The notes under the pieces: generated by a model
What the model saw: the letters and a program-made list of their open reading frames with translations, nothing else
What the model was told of the DNA's origin: nothing
Database searches by the model: none
Program-made: the position numbers and the translations under genes
Assembly: GCA_913776675.1 (NCBI GenBank)
Contig: CAJYRE010000125.1
Span: 1-6,861, forward strand
Source of the DNA: Rhizobiaceae bacterium
GTDB lineage: Bacteria; Pseudomonadota; Alphaproteobacteria; Rhizobiales; Rhizobiaceae
Direction: 5' to 3'
DNA: 6,861 nt
In this document: positions 1 through 4,787 of the stretch, piece after piece
Position numbering within the stretch: position 1 is the stretch's first letter
Layout: the number at the start of each line of letters is the position of its first letter

Positions 1-156
1 GAAGCGATTTCTGCGGCGATTTATAATGATTATTCGTATTTCGAGCGACTGACCGAAGCGTTGCAAACCCCGTTTGACGAGGCCGAAGCGACTGCTGATT
101 TACGCATACCGCCTACGGCGGAAGAGAGGGTGGCGCGAACATTTTGCGGAACATGA
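1..156 (+). CDS. selO: C-terminal end of probable SelO (YdiU/UPF0061) protein adenylyltransferase, partial
   Basis: Frame 1 is open from the first base and stops at TGA 154-156, giving 51 residues of a gene whose start lies outside the window. The fragment begins EAISAAIYNDYSYFERL, continues with TEALQTPFDE, then a PP-containing stretch, and ends in TFCGT. Known of the family: SelO proteins close with an 'EAL/AI..A...D.s.f..L...L..PF.E' segment followed by PP and a short Cys-containing tail (CSS or FCGT), whose cysteine can take part in redox control. SelO is a pseudokinase-fold enzyme that transfers AMP from ATP to Ser, Thr or Tyr of target proteins. The kinase-like core is not in the window, so the call rests only on tail resemblance. 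The next plus-strand gene is about 370 bases away and is not obviously in the same operon. Confidence 0.6.
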   Translation, partial: EAISAAIYNDYSYFERLTEALQTPFDEAEATADLRIPPTAEERVARTFCGT

Positions 157-265
157 TGGGCGCTTTAAAAGATGTCATGCCGATAACGGATGGACGGAAG
201 ATATTCAGCAGCGTGCCGTGTTGAACGTGACATTTCCGCAGACCGAAGGGTTGAGTGTATTGGCT

Positions 266-299
266 ATTGGCAAATGACCCCGAATACTGATTTGCCAAT
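266..299. repeat. Perfect 10-bp inverted repeat with 14-base loop
   Basis: ATTGGCAAAT at 266-275 is followed after 14 bases by its exact reverse complement ATTTGCCAAT at 290-299. No run of T follows on either strand, so it is not a textbook intrinsic terminator. It lies 110 bases after the SelO stop and, on the minus strand, just beyond the mini-ORF at 307-342. It could be a transcription end signal for either, or an operator for a dimeric regulator. The sequence does not decide between these. Confidence 0.5.
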
Positions 300-306
300 T
301 GTCAAT

Positions 307-342
307 TTAAGATAGATCCCTGTCGAAGATGTCACTGCTCAT
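307..342 (-). CDS. Candidate 11-residue mini-ORF with strong Shine-Dalgarno sequence
   Basis: On the minus strand AAAGGAG (354-348) lies five bases before ATG at 342-340. It opens a short frame, MSSDIFDRDLS, that ends in TAA at 309-307. A second ATG directly upstream (345-343) would add one Met but would sit only two bases from the Shine-Dalgarno. The ORF is followed by the inverted repeat at 290-299/266-275. Upstream on the same strand is a weak promoter-like pair, TTGAAA and TTTAAA about 18 bases apart. A strong ribosome site in otherwise gene-poor DNA is the only argument. I recognise no family, and chance or the relic of a lost gene remain possible. Confidence 0.25.
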   Translation of the reverse strand: MSSDIFDRDLS

Positions 343-527
343 CATATCTCCTTTAGGGTTGGAGTTTTTCTTTAAAAGATTGATAAAATTGACTTTTCAA
401 TACGTGTAATTCGTTCTGGTTGCAGATCCGAATTTTTCATTGGAAAAGTATATGTTTATTTTAGTGTTTTTTAACTCTCTTCATGATTGTATTTCGCATT
501 GCAATATCAACGGAACGGTTGGCTCCC

Positions 528-1973
528 ATGTCGATTTTCAATGGATTATCTTCGCGCAAGGCGCTCGAGGCTCAAAAGGAGCTTCAGGATGTGAAAGAAC
601 GATCAGACCTCCTTGACGATGCCAGTGGCATTGGTCTTTGGGAAGCGGTGTTGCATCAGGGCGATGCAATGAGTCCAAAGAGCCGGTGGACATGGTCGCC
701 GGAATTTCGCCGTCTTGCGGGTTTTCAGAGTGTTGAAGAGTTTCCCAATGTCGTGCAATCCTGGTCGGACCGGTTGCATCCCGATGATGTTGGACCGACA
801 TTTGCTGCGTTTGGCAAGCACCTTGAGGACAAGAGCGGCAAGTCACGCTATCGGGTTGAATATCGCTTGAAGTGCAAGGATGGATCGTATCGATGGTTTC
901 GAGCAACTGGAGGGTGTAAACATCTGCCTGATGGAGTCACGGTACGTGCATGCGGTTCACTGACAGATATTCATGAGCAGGTGATGTTGCAAGAAGCGAT
1001 GAAGCAGAAAGAGGAGGAGGAGTATCGCAACGTTCTCACCGTTTTGTTCAGCGCTTTGGGTGGTCTTGCGGATGGTGATTTGAGTCGTCAGATTCGTGAG
1101 CAGATGCCGGAAAAATATGAACAGTTGAAAGTGAATTTCAACAAGGCAACAGCAAGCCTTCAGGAATTGGTGGCTGAGGTTGCGGCTACGGTTTCTACCT
1201 TCGGTGCGGATGCGCAAAACATTAGCGATGCAACGGATGATCTTGCCAAGCGCACGGAGCAGCAGGCCAGCTCGCTGGAAGAAACCGCGTCTGCCATGGA
1301 AGAAATTGGCGTGGCAGTTCAAAATACCGCCCAGAGGGCTCGTGAATTGAGCGGTCTTGCCGCCAAGACCCGTTCTGCCGCAGAAGATTCAGGAACAGTG
1401 GTGAACAATGCGGTTCATGCCATGTCGGAGATTGAAAATTCTTCCGAACAGATCGGTCAAATTATTGGCGTGATCGATGAAATTGCCTTCCAGACCAATC
1501 TTCTGGCGCTCAACGCCGGTGTTGAAGCGGCCCGCGCCGGTGAAGCAGGCAAGGGTTTTGCGGTTGTGGCGCAGGAGGTGCGCGAATTGGCGCAGCGTTC
1601 TGCCAAGGCGGCCAAGGAAATCAAGGCGTTGATTTCCACCTCATCCAGTCAGGTCAGCGAAGGTGTAACGCTGGTGGGGCGCACCGGTGAGGCGCTGCAA
1701 GGCATTGTGGCCGCCATTGGCGATATTACCCAGTTGATCGCTGATATTGACAACTCTGCCCGCGAACAATCCAGCAGCATCAAGGAAATCAACAGTGCCA
1801 TTGCCCAAATGGACCGCATGACACAGCAAAACGCGGGCATGGTGGAAGAAACCGCAGGGGCCAGCCGTCAGCTCTACGATCAGGCCGAGCGACTGTCACA
1901 CCTGATTTCGCGCTTCAAGCTGCATGACGGTTATTCCGGCAATACATCCCGTCGCATCTCACGCGCCGCCTGA
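528..1973 (+). CDS. Soluble PAS-domain methyl-accepting chemotaxis protein
   Basis: This 481-residue chemoreceptor would relay a sensed signal to the CheA-CheW kinase complex and so to flagellar rotation. Residues 29-150 form a PAS domain of the PAS_3/PAC type (GLWE, LHPDD, then the PAC-like stretch [16 protein letters not shown]). Residues 165-215 ([14 protein letters not shown]) look like a degenerate HAMP or linker helix. Residues 216-465 are the coiled-coil signalling hairpin, whose tip lies around 316-358 ([20 protein letters not shown], then [11 protein letters not shown]). A Q/E-rich segment [17 protein letters not shown] (244-260) is a likely methylation region. There is no transmembrane segment or signal peptide, so it should be cytoplasmic. 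The tail RRISRAA lacks the NWETF-type pentapeptide that tethers CheR and CheB. I chose ATG 528 (MSIFNGLSS). The upstream in-frame ATG 483 has no ribosome site, although that of 528 (GGAA at 512-515) is itself weakly placed. The PAS ligand is unknown. Confidence 0.93.
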   Translation: MSIFNGLSSRKALEAQKELQDVKERSDLLDDASGIGLWEAVLHQGDAMSPKSRWTWSPEFRRLAGFQSVEEFPNVVQSWSDRLHPDDVGPTFAAFGKHLEDKSGKSRYRVEYRLKCKDGSYRWFRATGGCKHLPDGVTVRACGSLTDIHEQVMLQEAMKQKEEEEYRNVLTVLFSALGGLADGDLSRQIREQMPEKYEQLKVNFNKATASLQELVAEVAATVSTFGADAQNISDATDDLAKRTEQQASSLEETASAMEEIGVAVQNTAQRARELSGLAAKTRSAAEDSGTVVNNAVHAMSEIENSSEQIGQIIGVIDEIAFQTNLLALNAGVEAARAGEAGKGFAVVAQEVRELAQRSAKAAKEIKALISTSSSQVSEGVTLVGRTGEALQGIVAAIGDITQLIADIDNSAREQSSSIKEINSAIAQMDRMTQQNAGMVEETAGASRQLYDQAERLSHLISRFKLHDGYSGNTSRRISRAA

Positions 1974-2015
1974 TGTGTCGCATGGCAGAAGAGGCAGATT
2001 GATGAAGATTGGAGT

Positions 2016-2045
2016 TTGGAGCCGTGTGTTTGATCACGGCTCCAA
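2016..2045. terminator. GC-rich hairpin between convergent genes, probable bidirectional terminator
   Basis: TTGGAGCCGTG (2016-2026) and CACGGCTCCAA (2035-2045) pair perfectly over 11 bp around an 8-base loop. The hairpin lies in the 79-base gap between the chemoreceptor stop and the stop of the minus-strand asparaginase gene, where one symmetric structure can serve both transcripts. No T-tract follows on either strand, so termination may be inefficient, Rho-assisted, or limited to protecting 3' ends. Confidence 0.65.
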
Positions 2046-2052
2046 TCCTGCG

Positions 2053-3627
2053 TCAGGGCAGGACTGAACACCAGAGTGTTTTTTTCTGCGCATAGCAATA
2101 AACGCTCAGGCTGATTTTTTGGCCATCCGGTGTTTGCCGCAGACGTAACTGCGAGGATGCGCCCCAGCCATGGTCGGTTTCGCTGGTCCAGAGGGGCTGG
2201 TTGTTGCGGCTGTAAAACACCAGATTGCCGTTTTCCTGCATACGCAAATGTCCCGGAAGTGCGTGCCGGCTTACATTTTCCAGCATGGTCCACACGACGG
2301 TGCCGTCGCTGTTTTTCACCACAGGTCCAAGCTCCGGATCATTCAGCAGACTCGCGCTGGCGTTGAATGTTGTCAGCGACTGTCCGGGCAGTAGTGTTGC
2401 ATGGCTGCGGGAATCAAGGCGTGCGACATTTGCCATTTCCCCCACCAGTGGTGTTTGCATCAGAAACTTGATGTCATCCAGCGACCAGCCATTGGTTTCT
2501 TGTGCCGCCAGCAGCAGGGTGAGTTTGGCGAGGGAGGCTGTTGGCGTCATATCCACCGGGTTCAGCGCGCCAATGGCTGGCAGCCAGGCACCGGCCGCAT
2601 AGGCATTGTAATCCACTGCACCATGGCCAACCTGCGTGTTATCAACAATCACAACGCCAGCCTTGTTGGCGGCATCCAGCGCTTTATAGATCGCGCCTTG
2701 TTCCGGGGCTCTGGCATTGCCGCTTGGAAAATTACCCGCACCGTAGGATTCCAGCACCAAACCGCCAATATTGTGTGCCATGCAGCTCTCAATCATATTG
2801 GCCAGAACCGCCGTGCCCTGTGCAGGGTCGTAGCTTGCGGGAAAGGCGCTAAGGCGTATGACGGGCCGTTTATCGATATTGCTGGAAATGGCTTCCAATT
2901 GTTTCAATGTCGCCGCGCGTGTCTTCGGGTGATCAAGGCTGACGGCTTCTGAGACGGGGCTTGGGGCGATATGCTCCGGCGTGAGCGTGAGCTTGATGCC
3001 ATATTGGCCCAGCACCGGGAAATTGGGCGATGCAAAGGCGCGAAACTGGCTGGTGTTATCCTTCACCACGCGAGAGCCGCGCAGGATCTGATTGTCAAAA
3101 AACACAGAGACGCCAGCAATACCCGTTTGTGCCAGAGCAATAGCCCCGCAAACATTTTGAAATGCATCGGTGTGGAACGTCATTCCGGCAATGTTCTGTG
3201 GGTCGGTCGCATGAAACAATGGCACTTGCGATCCTGTCAGAATAACGGGCTTACTCAATTGCGCCAGCACATTGCCATCTGCATCAAAGCGTGCCAGCAG
3301 CATGGAAAGGGCGGTGCCGCTGAAATCCAGCGTATCGGTTCCGTGCAACACCACCCAGCCATCGGCCTCGGTGTAATGCTCCAGAATATAGCGGGCCATC
3401 AGGCACCAGTCTGTGGGTTGCAGATTGGTGCTGTCCAGCATGCCCGTGGCACTTTGGGGAAAGGCCAGATCGGTGACATAGTCCAGCGTTAATCCCGGAA
3501 ATCGCTGCTGAATGACCGGGTCCAGATGGCTCTGGCAGGCGGCTTTGAAGGCTGTGCTGGTCATGGGAGAAAGCGGATTGCCAACGCAACTGATGGTTCC
3601 GCCCGTGTTGATAATGGCAATTTTCAA
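2053..3627 (-). CDS. L-asparaginase (type I-like) fused to a C-terminal bulb-type lectin domain
   Basis: The 524-residue product carries an asparaginase/glutaminase domain at about 1-395, which hydrolyses L-asparagine to aspartate and ammonia. Visible active-site pieces are NTGGTI (7-12) with T11 as expected nucleophile, LDSTN (64-68) with the substrate-binding Ser, HGTDT (95-99) giving T97-D98, TGSQVPL (131-137), and RVVKDNTSQF (186-195) with K189 as the expected catalytic Lys. The GSQVPL and RGSR...AFASPN wording resembles cytoplasmic AnsA-type enzymes, and no signal peptide is present. Bacterial asparaginases usually have about 330-350 residues. The extra C-terminus, roughly 405-524, resembles a B-lectin beta-prism. 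Its clearest repeat is LRMQENGNLVFY...LWTSET (461-484), with imperfect copies before (VKNSDGTVVWT) and after (LRLRQTPDGQ...LWCS). Its sugar motif reads Q464-x-N-x-N468-x-V470-x-Y472 against the consensus QxDxNxVxY. The start is TTG 3627. An in-frame TAG at 3642-3640 forbids any earlier start, and GGGAG lies eight bases upstream. The gene follows the DUF1203 gene closely. Confidence 0.88.
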   Translation of the reverse strand: MKIAIINTGGTISCVGNPLSPMTSTAFKAACQSHLDPVIQQRFPGLTLDYVTDLAFPQSATGMLDSTNLQPTDWCLMARYILEHYTEADGWVVLHGTDTLDFSGTALSMLLARFDADGNVLAQLSKPVILTGSQVPLFHATDPQNIAGMTFHTDAFQNVCGAIALAQTGIAGVSVFFDNQILRGSRVVKDNTSQFRAFASPNFPVLGQYGIKLTLTPEHIAPSPVSEAVSLDHPKTRAATLKQLEAISSNIDKRPVIRLSAFPASYDPAQGTAVLANMIESCMAHNIGGLVLESYGAGNFPSGNARAPEQGAIYKALDAANKAGVVIVDNTQVGHGAVDYNAYAAGAWLPAIGALNPVDMTPTASLAKLTLLLAAQETNGWSLDDIKFLMQTPLVGEMANVARLDSRSHATLLPGQSLTTFNASASLLNDPELGPVVKNSDGTVVWTMLENVSRHALPGHLRMQENGNLVFYSRNNQPLWTSETDHGWGASSQLRLRQTPDGQKISLSVYCYAQKKTLWCSVLP

Positions 3628-3640
3628 GACACTTTCTCCC
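3625..3640 (-). promoter_or_regulatory. Ribosome binding site and TTG start of the asparaginase gene
   Basis: On the minus strand GGGAG (3640-3636) is followed after eight bases by TTG (3627-3625), which begins LKIAIINTGG (the first codon is read as Met). The conserved TGGTI motif starts at residue 8, the expected depth for this family. An in-frame stop codon precedes the site, so TTG is the only workable start. It may keep translation lower than that of its operon partner. Confidence 0.8.
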
Positions 3641-3647
3641 TAGGCTT

Positions 3648-4130
3648 TTATGGTTTTGCCAATGCACGATCGATCCTGCATTGAAAGCAGTTGTTGCGTG
3701 CTGATCGGACATGCACATAGGCGATTTCCGGGCGTTCGAGAAGCTCTCTTGCACGGGTTGTTATCAAGGCCGTTTCTGTCACTGCTCCGGTGCCATAGAC
3801 GATACGATCATCATCGCCGTAACCTCGCACAATATAATCCGGGCTGACCAGCATGGGCGGCAGCACATCGGCTTTATCGTAGGCCGTGCATTCTTCGGCG
3901 TGAATAAAGATCGGGCCAGTTTCGGCATAGGGTTGAAGGCTCGGAAAGGGCCGATAGGCAAGCGTAAGATAAGGCTCACCTTGTTTGATCGGACCAAGGC
4001 AATGTCGGCATGGATAGCCGGTGCCGGGGCTAATACCCGGTTCCGGGGGCAATCCATAAGAATCACTGCCGCCAGAGCGAAAAGCACGGGCATGGTCGGT
4101 GGGCATTGGTATAAAGCGAATATCAGGCAT
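3648..4130 (-). CDS. DUF1203 family protein with Cys/His pairs
   Basis: The 160-residue protein matches the pattern I know for DUF1203: an N-terminal F-x-P-L/M-P segment (IRFIPMP), then YPCRHCL (39-45), a 'GEPYLTLAYRPF' strand, and GPIFIHAEEC (72-81), followed by RGYG (102-105). The family has no established function. C41, C44, H77 and C81 are placed so that they could bind a metal ion, and the tail carries a further CxxC (C148, C151). This is inference from spacing only. No signal peptide or membrane segment is seen, so it is probably cytoplasmic. The start is ATG 4130, because CAGGAG lies about seven bases upstream. An in-frame ATG at 4184 would add 18 residues through the hairpin region and lacks such a site. 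The stop lies 20 bases before the asparaginase TTG, so the two genes are very likely one operon. Confidence 0.82.
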   Translation of the reverse strand: MPDIRFIPMPTDHARAFRSGGSDSYGLPPEPGISPGTGYPCRHCLGPIKQGEPYLTLAYRPFPSLQPYAETGPIFIHAEECTAYDKADVLPPMLVSPDYIVRGYGDDDRIVYGTGAVTETALITTRARELLERPEIAYVHVRSARNNCFQCRIDRALAKP

Positions 4131-4133
4131 TGT

Positions 4134-4160
4134 CTGGCTCCTGTTGTGAACACAAGCCAG
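4134..4160 (-). promoter_or_regulatory. Structured leader around the DUF1203 ribosome binding site
   Basis: Reading the minus strand, CTGGC (4160-4156) pairs with GCCAG (4138-4134). Nested inside is the palindrome TTGTG-TT-CACAA (4155-4144). The CAGGA of the ribosome binding site (4143-4139) is left as a bulge between the two stems, four bases ahead of the outer arm's end and close to ATG 4130. Such a fold could restrict ribosome access. Alternatively, the 12-bp TTGTGTTCACAA palindrome may be a DNA operator. Both readings are inference from base pairing alone. Confidence 0.35.
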
Positions 4161-4169
4161 AGTTTTCAT

Positions 4170-4191
4170 GGGTGACTTTGACAAGCCACCC
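4170..4191 (-). terminator. Minus-strand hairpin between the LprI-like and DUF1203 genes
   Basis: On the minus strand GGGTGGCTT (4191-4183) and AAGTCACCC (4178-4170) form a 9-bp stem with one G-U pair and a GTCA loop. On the plus strand the same position is an A-C mismatch, so the structure favours the minus-strand transcript. It sits 20 bases after the LprI-like stop codon and no T-tract follows. It could be a leaky terminator or attenuator that lowers read-through into the DUF1203-asparaginase pair, or a 3'-end stabiliser. Confidence 0.4.
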
Positions 4192-4211
4192 GTTTCCTGC
4201 GATGCGCAAAA

Positions 4212-4568
4212 TTATTGCGGTTTCTGAATGCTGGTGTAGGTACTCATCAATTGCTTGAGGCGGGCATCATAGGCTTTGCCAATGCAGGTGACATCGGCAT
4301 TGCAGGCCTGTCGAGTCTTGAGCCACTCCGATTGCTGATCCTGCAACTCGCCGCGATTGCCCATGGGCAAAAGACCTGCCATCAATTCAAAGGTGGTTGC
4401 CATTTTCACATCAAGATCATTGAGATTGCGATTGTCGCAAATGGCTTTTTCGTCGGCTTTCAAGTCGCTCTTGTTGCAGTCAAAGCTGGCGGCATGGCTG
4501 GATTGTGGAGCCAATGCCACGACCATCAACACCAGAGCCGCAGATGAGACAAAAAGCGAAGTTTTCAT
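4212..4568 (-). CDS. Small secreted DUF1311/LprI-like protein
   Basis: The 118-residue precursor has a signal peptide: MKTSLF, a hydrophobic core to about residue 20, and a likely cut after A26 or A27 in SSHAAS. The mature part is about 91 residues with four cysteines (C31, C44, C89, C95). It shows the DUF1311/LprI pattern: FDCNKS, then KADEKAICDNRNLNDLD, then LQDQQSEWLKTRQAC and a final C-x-G-x-AYDARL. Family members are exported. Mycobacterial LprI inhibits lysozyme, but most relatives are uncharacterised, so an anti-lysozyme role here is only a possibility. The two cysteine pairs probably form disulfides in the periplasm. I chose ATG 4568 because AAAGGA lies about eight bases upstream and because the stress promoter at 4627-4603 would fall inside the longer frame beginning at 4634. 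It is divergent from the DegP gene. Confidence 0.85.
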   Translation of the reverse strand: MKTSLFVSSAALVLMVVALAPQSSHAASFDCNKSDLKADEKAICDNRNLNDLDVKMATTFELMAGLLPMGNRGELQDQQSEWLKTRQACNADVTCIGKAYDARLKQLMSTYTSIQKPQ

Positions 4569-4602
4569 GAACGCCATCCTTTTAGCAATCAACATGCAAG
4601 GC

Positions 4603-4627
4603 AACGGTACAGGCTGCTGATTGTTCC
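4603..4627 (-). promoter_or_regulatory. EcfG/RpoE2-type general stress promoter of the LprI-like gene
   Basis: On the minus strand GGAAC (4627-4623) is followed after exactly 16 bases by CGTT (4606-4603). This matches the alphaproteobacterial EcfG consensus GGAAC-N16/17-CGTT, also written GGAAC-N18/19-TT for Sinorhizobium RpoE2. Transcription would start near 4596, leaving a leader of about 30 bases that contains the ribosome site of the ATG at 4568. The geometry with respect to the gene is ideal. I found no other GGAAC with a suitably spaced CGTT in the window's intergenic DNA. Confidence 0.72.
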
Positions 4628-4684
4628 GTTTCATGCCAATCTGGCTAAAATGACAAACTGTTCATGGATGGAAAGGCGATATGT

Positions 4685-4712
4685 CTTGAAATGGTTGAGG
4701 TTTGCCACAATT
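4685..4712 (+). promoter_or_regulatory. Heat-shock-like promoter candidate for the DegP gene
   Basis: CTTGAAA at 4685-4691 equals the -35 consensus of the heat-shock sigma factor RpoH. After 13 bases comes CCACAATT (4705-4712), a partial match to the CCCCATnT -10. The start of transcription would fall near 4719, about 70 bases before ATG 4788. HtrA proteases are commonly heat-induced, which fits. A housekeeping reading (TTGAAA, 17 bases, AATTTT) of the same DNA is also possible but has a poor -10. Confidence 0.35.
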
Positions 4713-4787
4713 TTCTCTGCATCAACCTGTTTTGCTTTCATGGAACCTCCCATAAAAACTATTCAGCAGAATGAAGAGGATGCTCGT

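Larger units (their letters stand above)
157..527. other. Intergenic spacer with AT-rich promoter-like DNA upstream of the chemoreceptor gene
   Basis: No convincing full-length gene lies between the SelO stop and the chemoreceptor start. The stretch 361-480 is strikingly AT-rich: I count 33 G/C in 120 bases, far below the flanking genes. That suits a promoter region and perhaps an UP-like element. Loose -35-like words occur (TTGACT at 389-394, TTGATA at 380-385), but none has a good -10 at normal spacing, so no promoter is called. The spacer also holds the inverted repeat at 266-299 and the minus-strand mini-ORF at 307-342, both listed separately. Confidence 0.6.

Noticed and set aside
153..224. 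Short frame starting ATGATG across the SelO stop, about 23 codons
   Set aside because: The ATGA overlap looks like coupling, but the frame is short, unrecognisable and lacks any supporting downstream gene.
74..277. 67-codon plus-strand frame with TTG start
   Set aside because: It overlaps the SelO C-terminus in another frame, has no ribosome site and is rich in Arg in the way shadow frames often are; its only interest is that it ends within the inverted repeat.
483..527. N-terminal 15-residue extension of the chemoreceptor
   Set aside because: ATG 483 follows pyrimidine/AT-rich DNA with no Shine-Dalgarno, and the extension adds no recognisable element.
512..535. GGAAC at 512-516 as a second EcfG promoter
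   Set aside because: No CGTT follows at 16-17 bases, and the chemoreceptor ATG at 528 falls within the would-be spacer.
1004..1025. Purine-rich GAGGAGGAGGAG tract inside the chemoreceptor gene
   Set aside because: It encodes the Lys/Glu-rich linker KEEEEY after the PAS domain; no start codon for a separate product follows at a useful spacing and frame.
2401..2952. 183-codon plus-strand frame opposite the asparaginase gene
   Set aside because: It is antisense to conserved enzyme motifs, with no ribosome site, no family resemblance and no operon partner.
4131..4184. 18-residue N-terminal extension of the DUF1203 protein
   Set aside because: It would be translated through the hairpin region, while ATG 4130 has CAGGAG at ideal distance and begins with the family's usual N-terminal motif.
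4569..4634. 22-residue N-terminal extension of the LprI-like protein
   Set aside because: It would contain the GGAAC-N16-CGTT promoter and would precede the signal peptide; ATG 4568 has its own ribosome site.
4650..4787. 46-residue N-terminal extension of DegP
   Set aside because: It would place a non-hydrophobic stretch with a second partial hydrophobic run ahead of the export signal and would overlap the promoter candidate; ATG 4788 has AGAGGA seven bases upstream.
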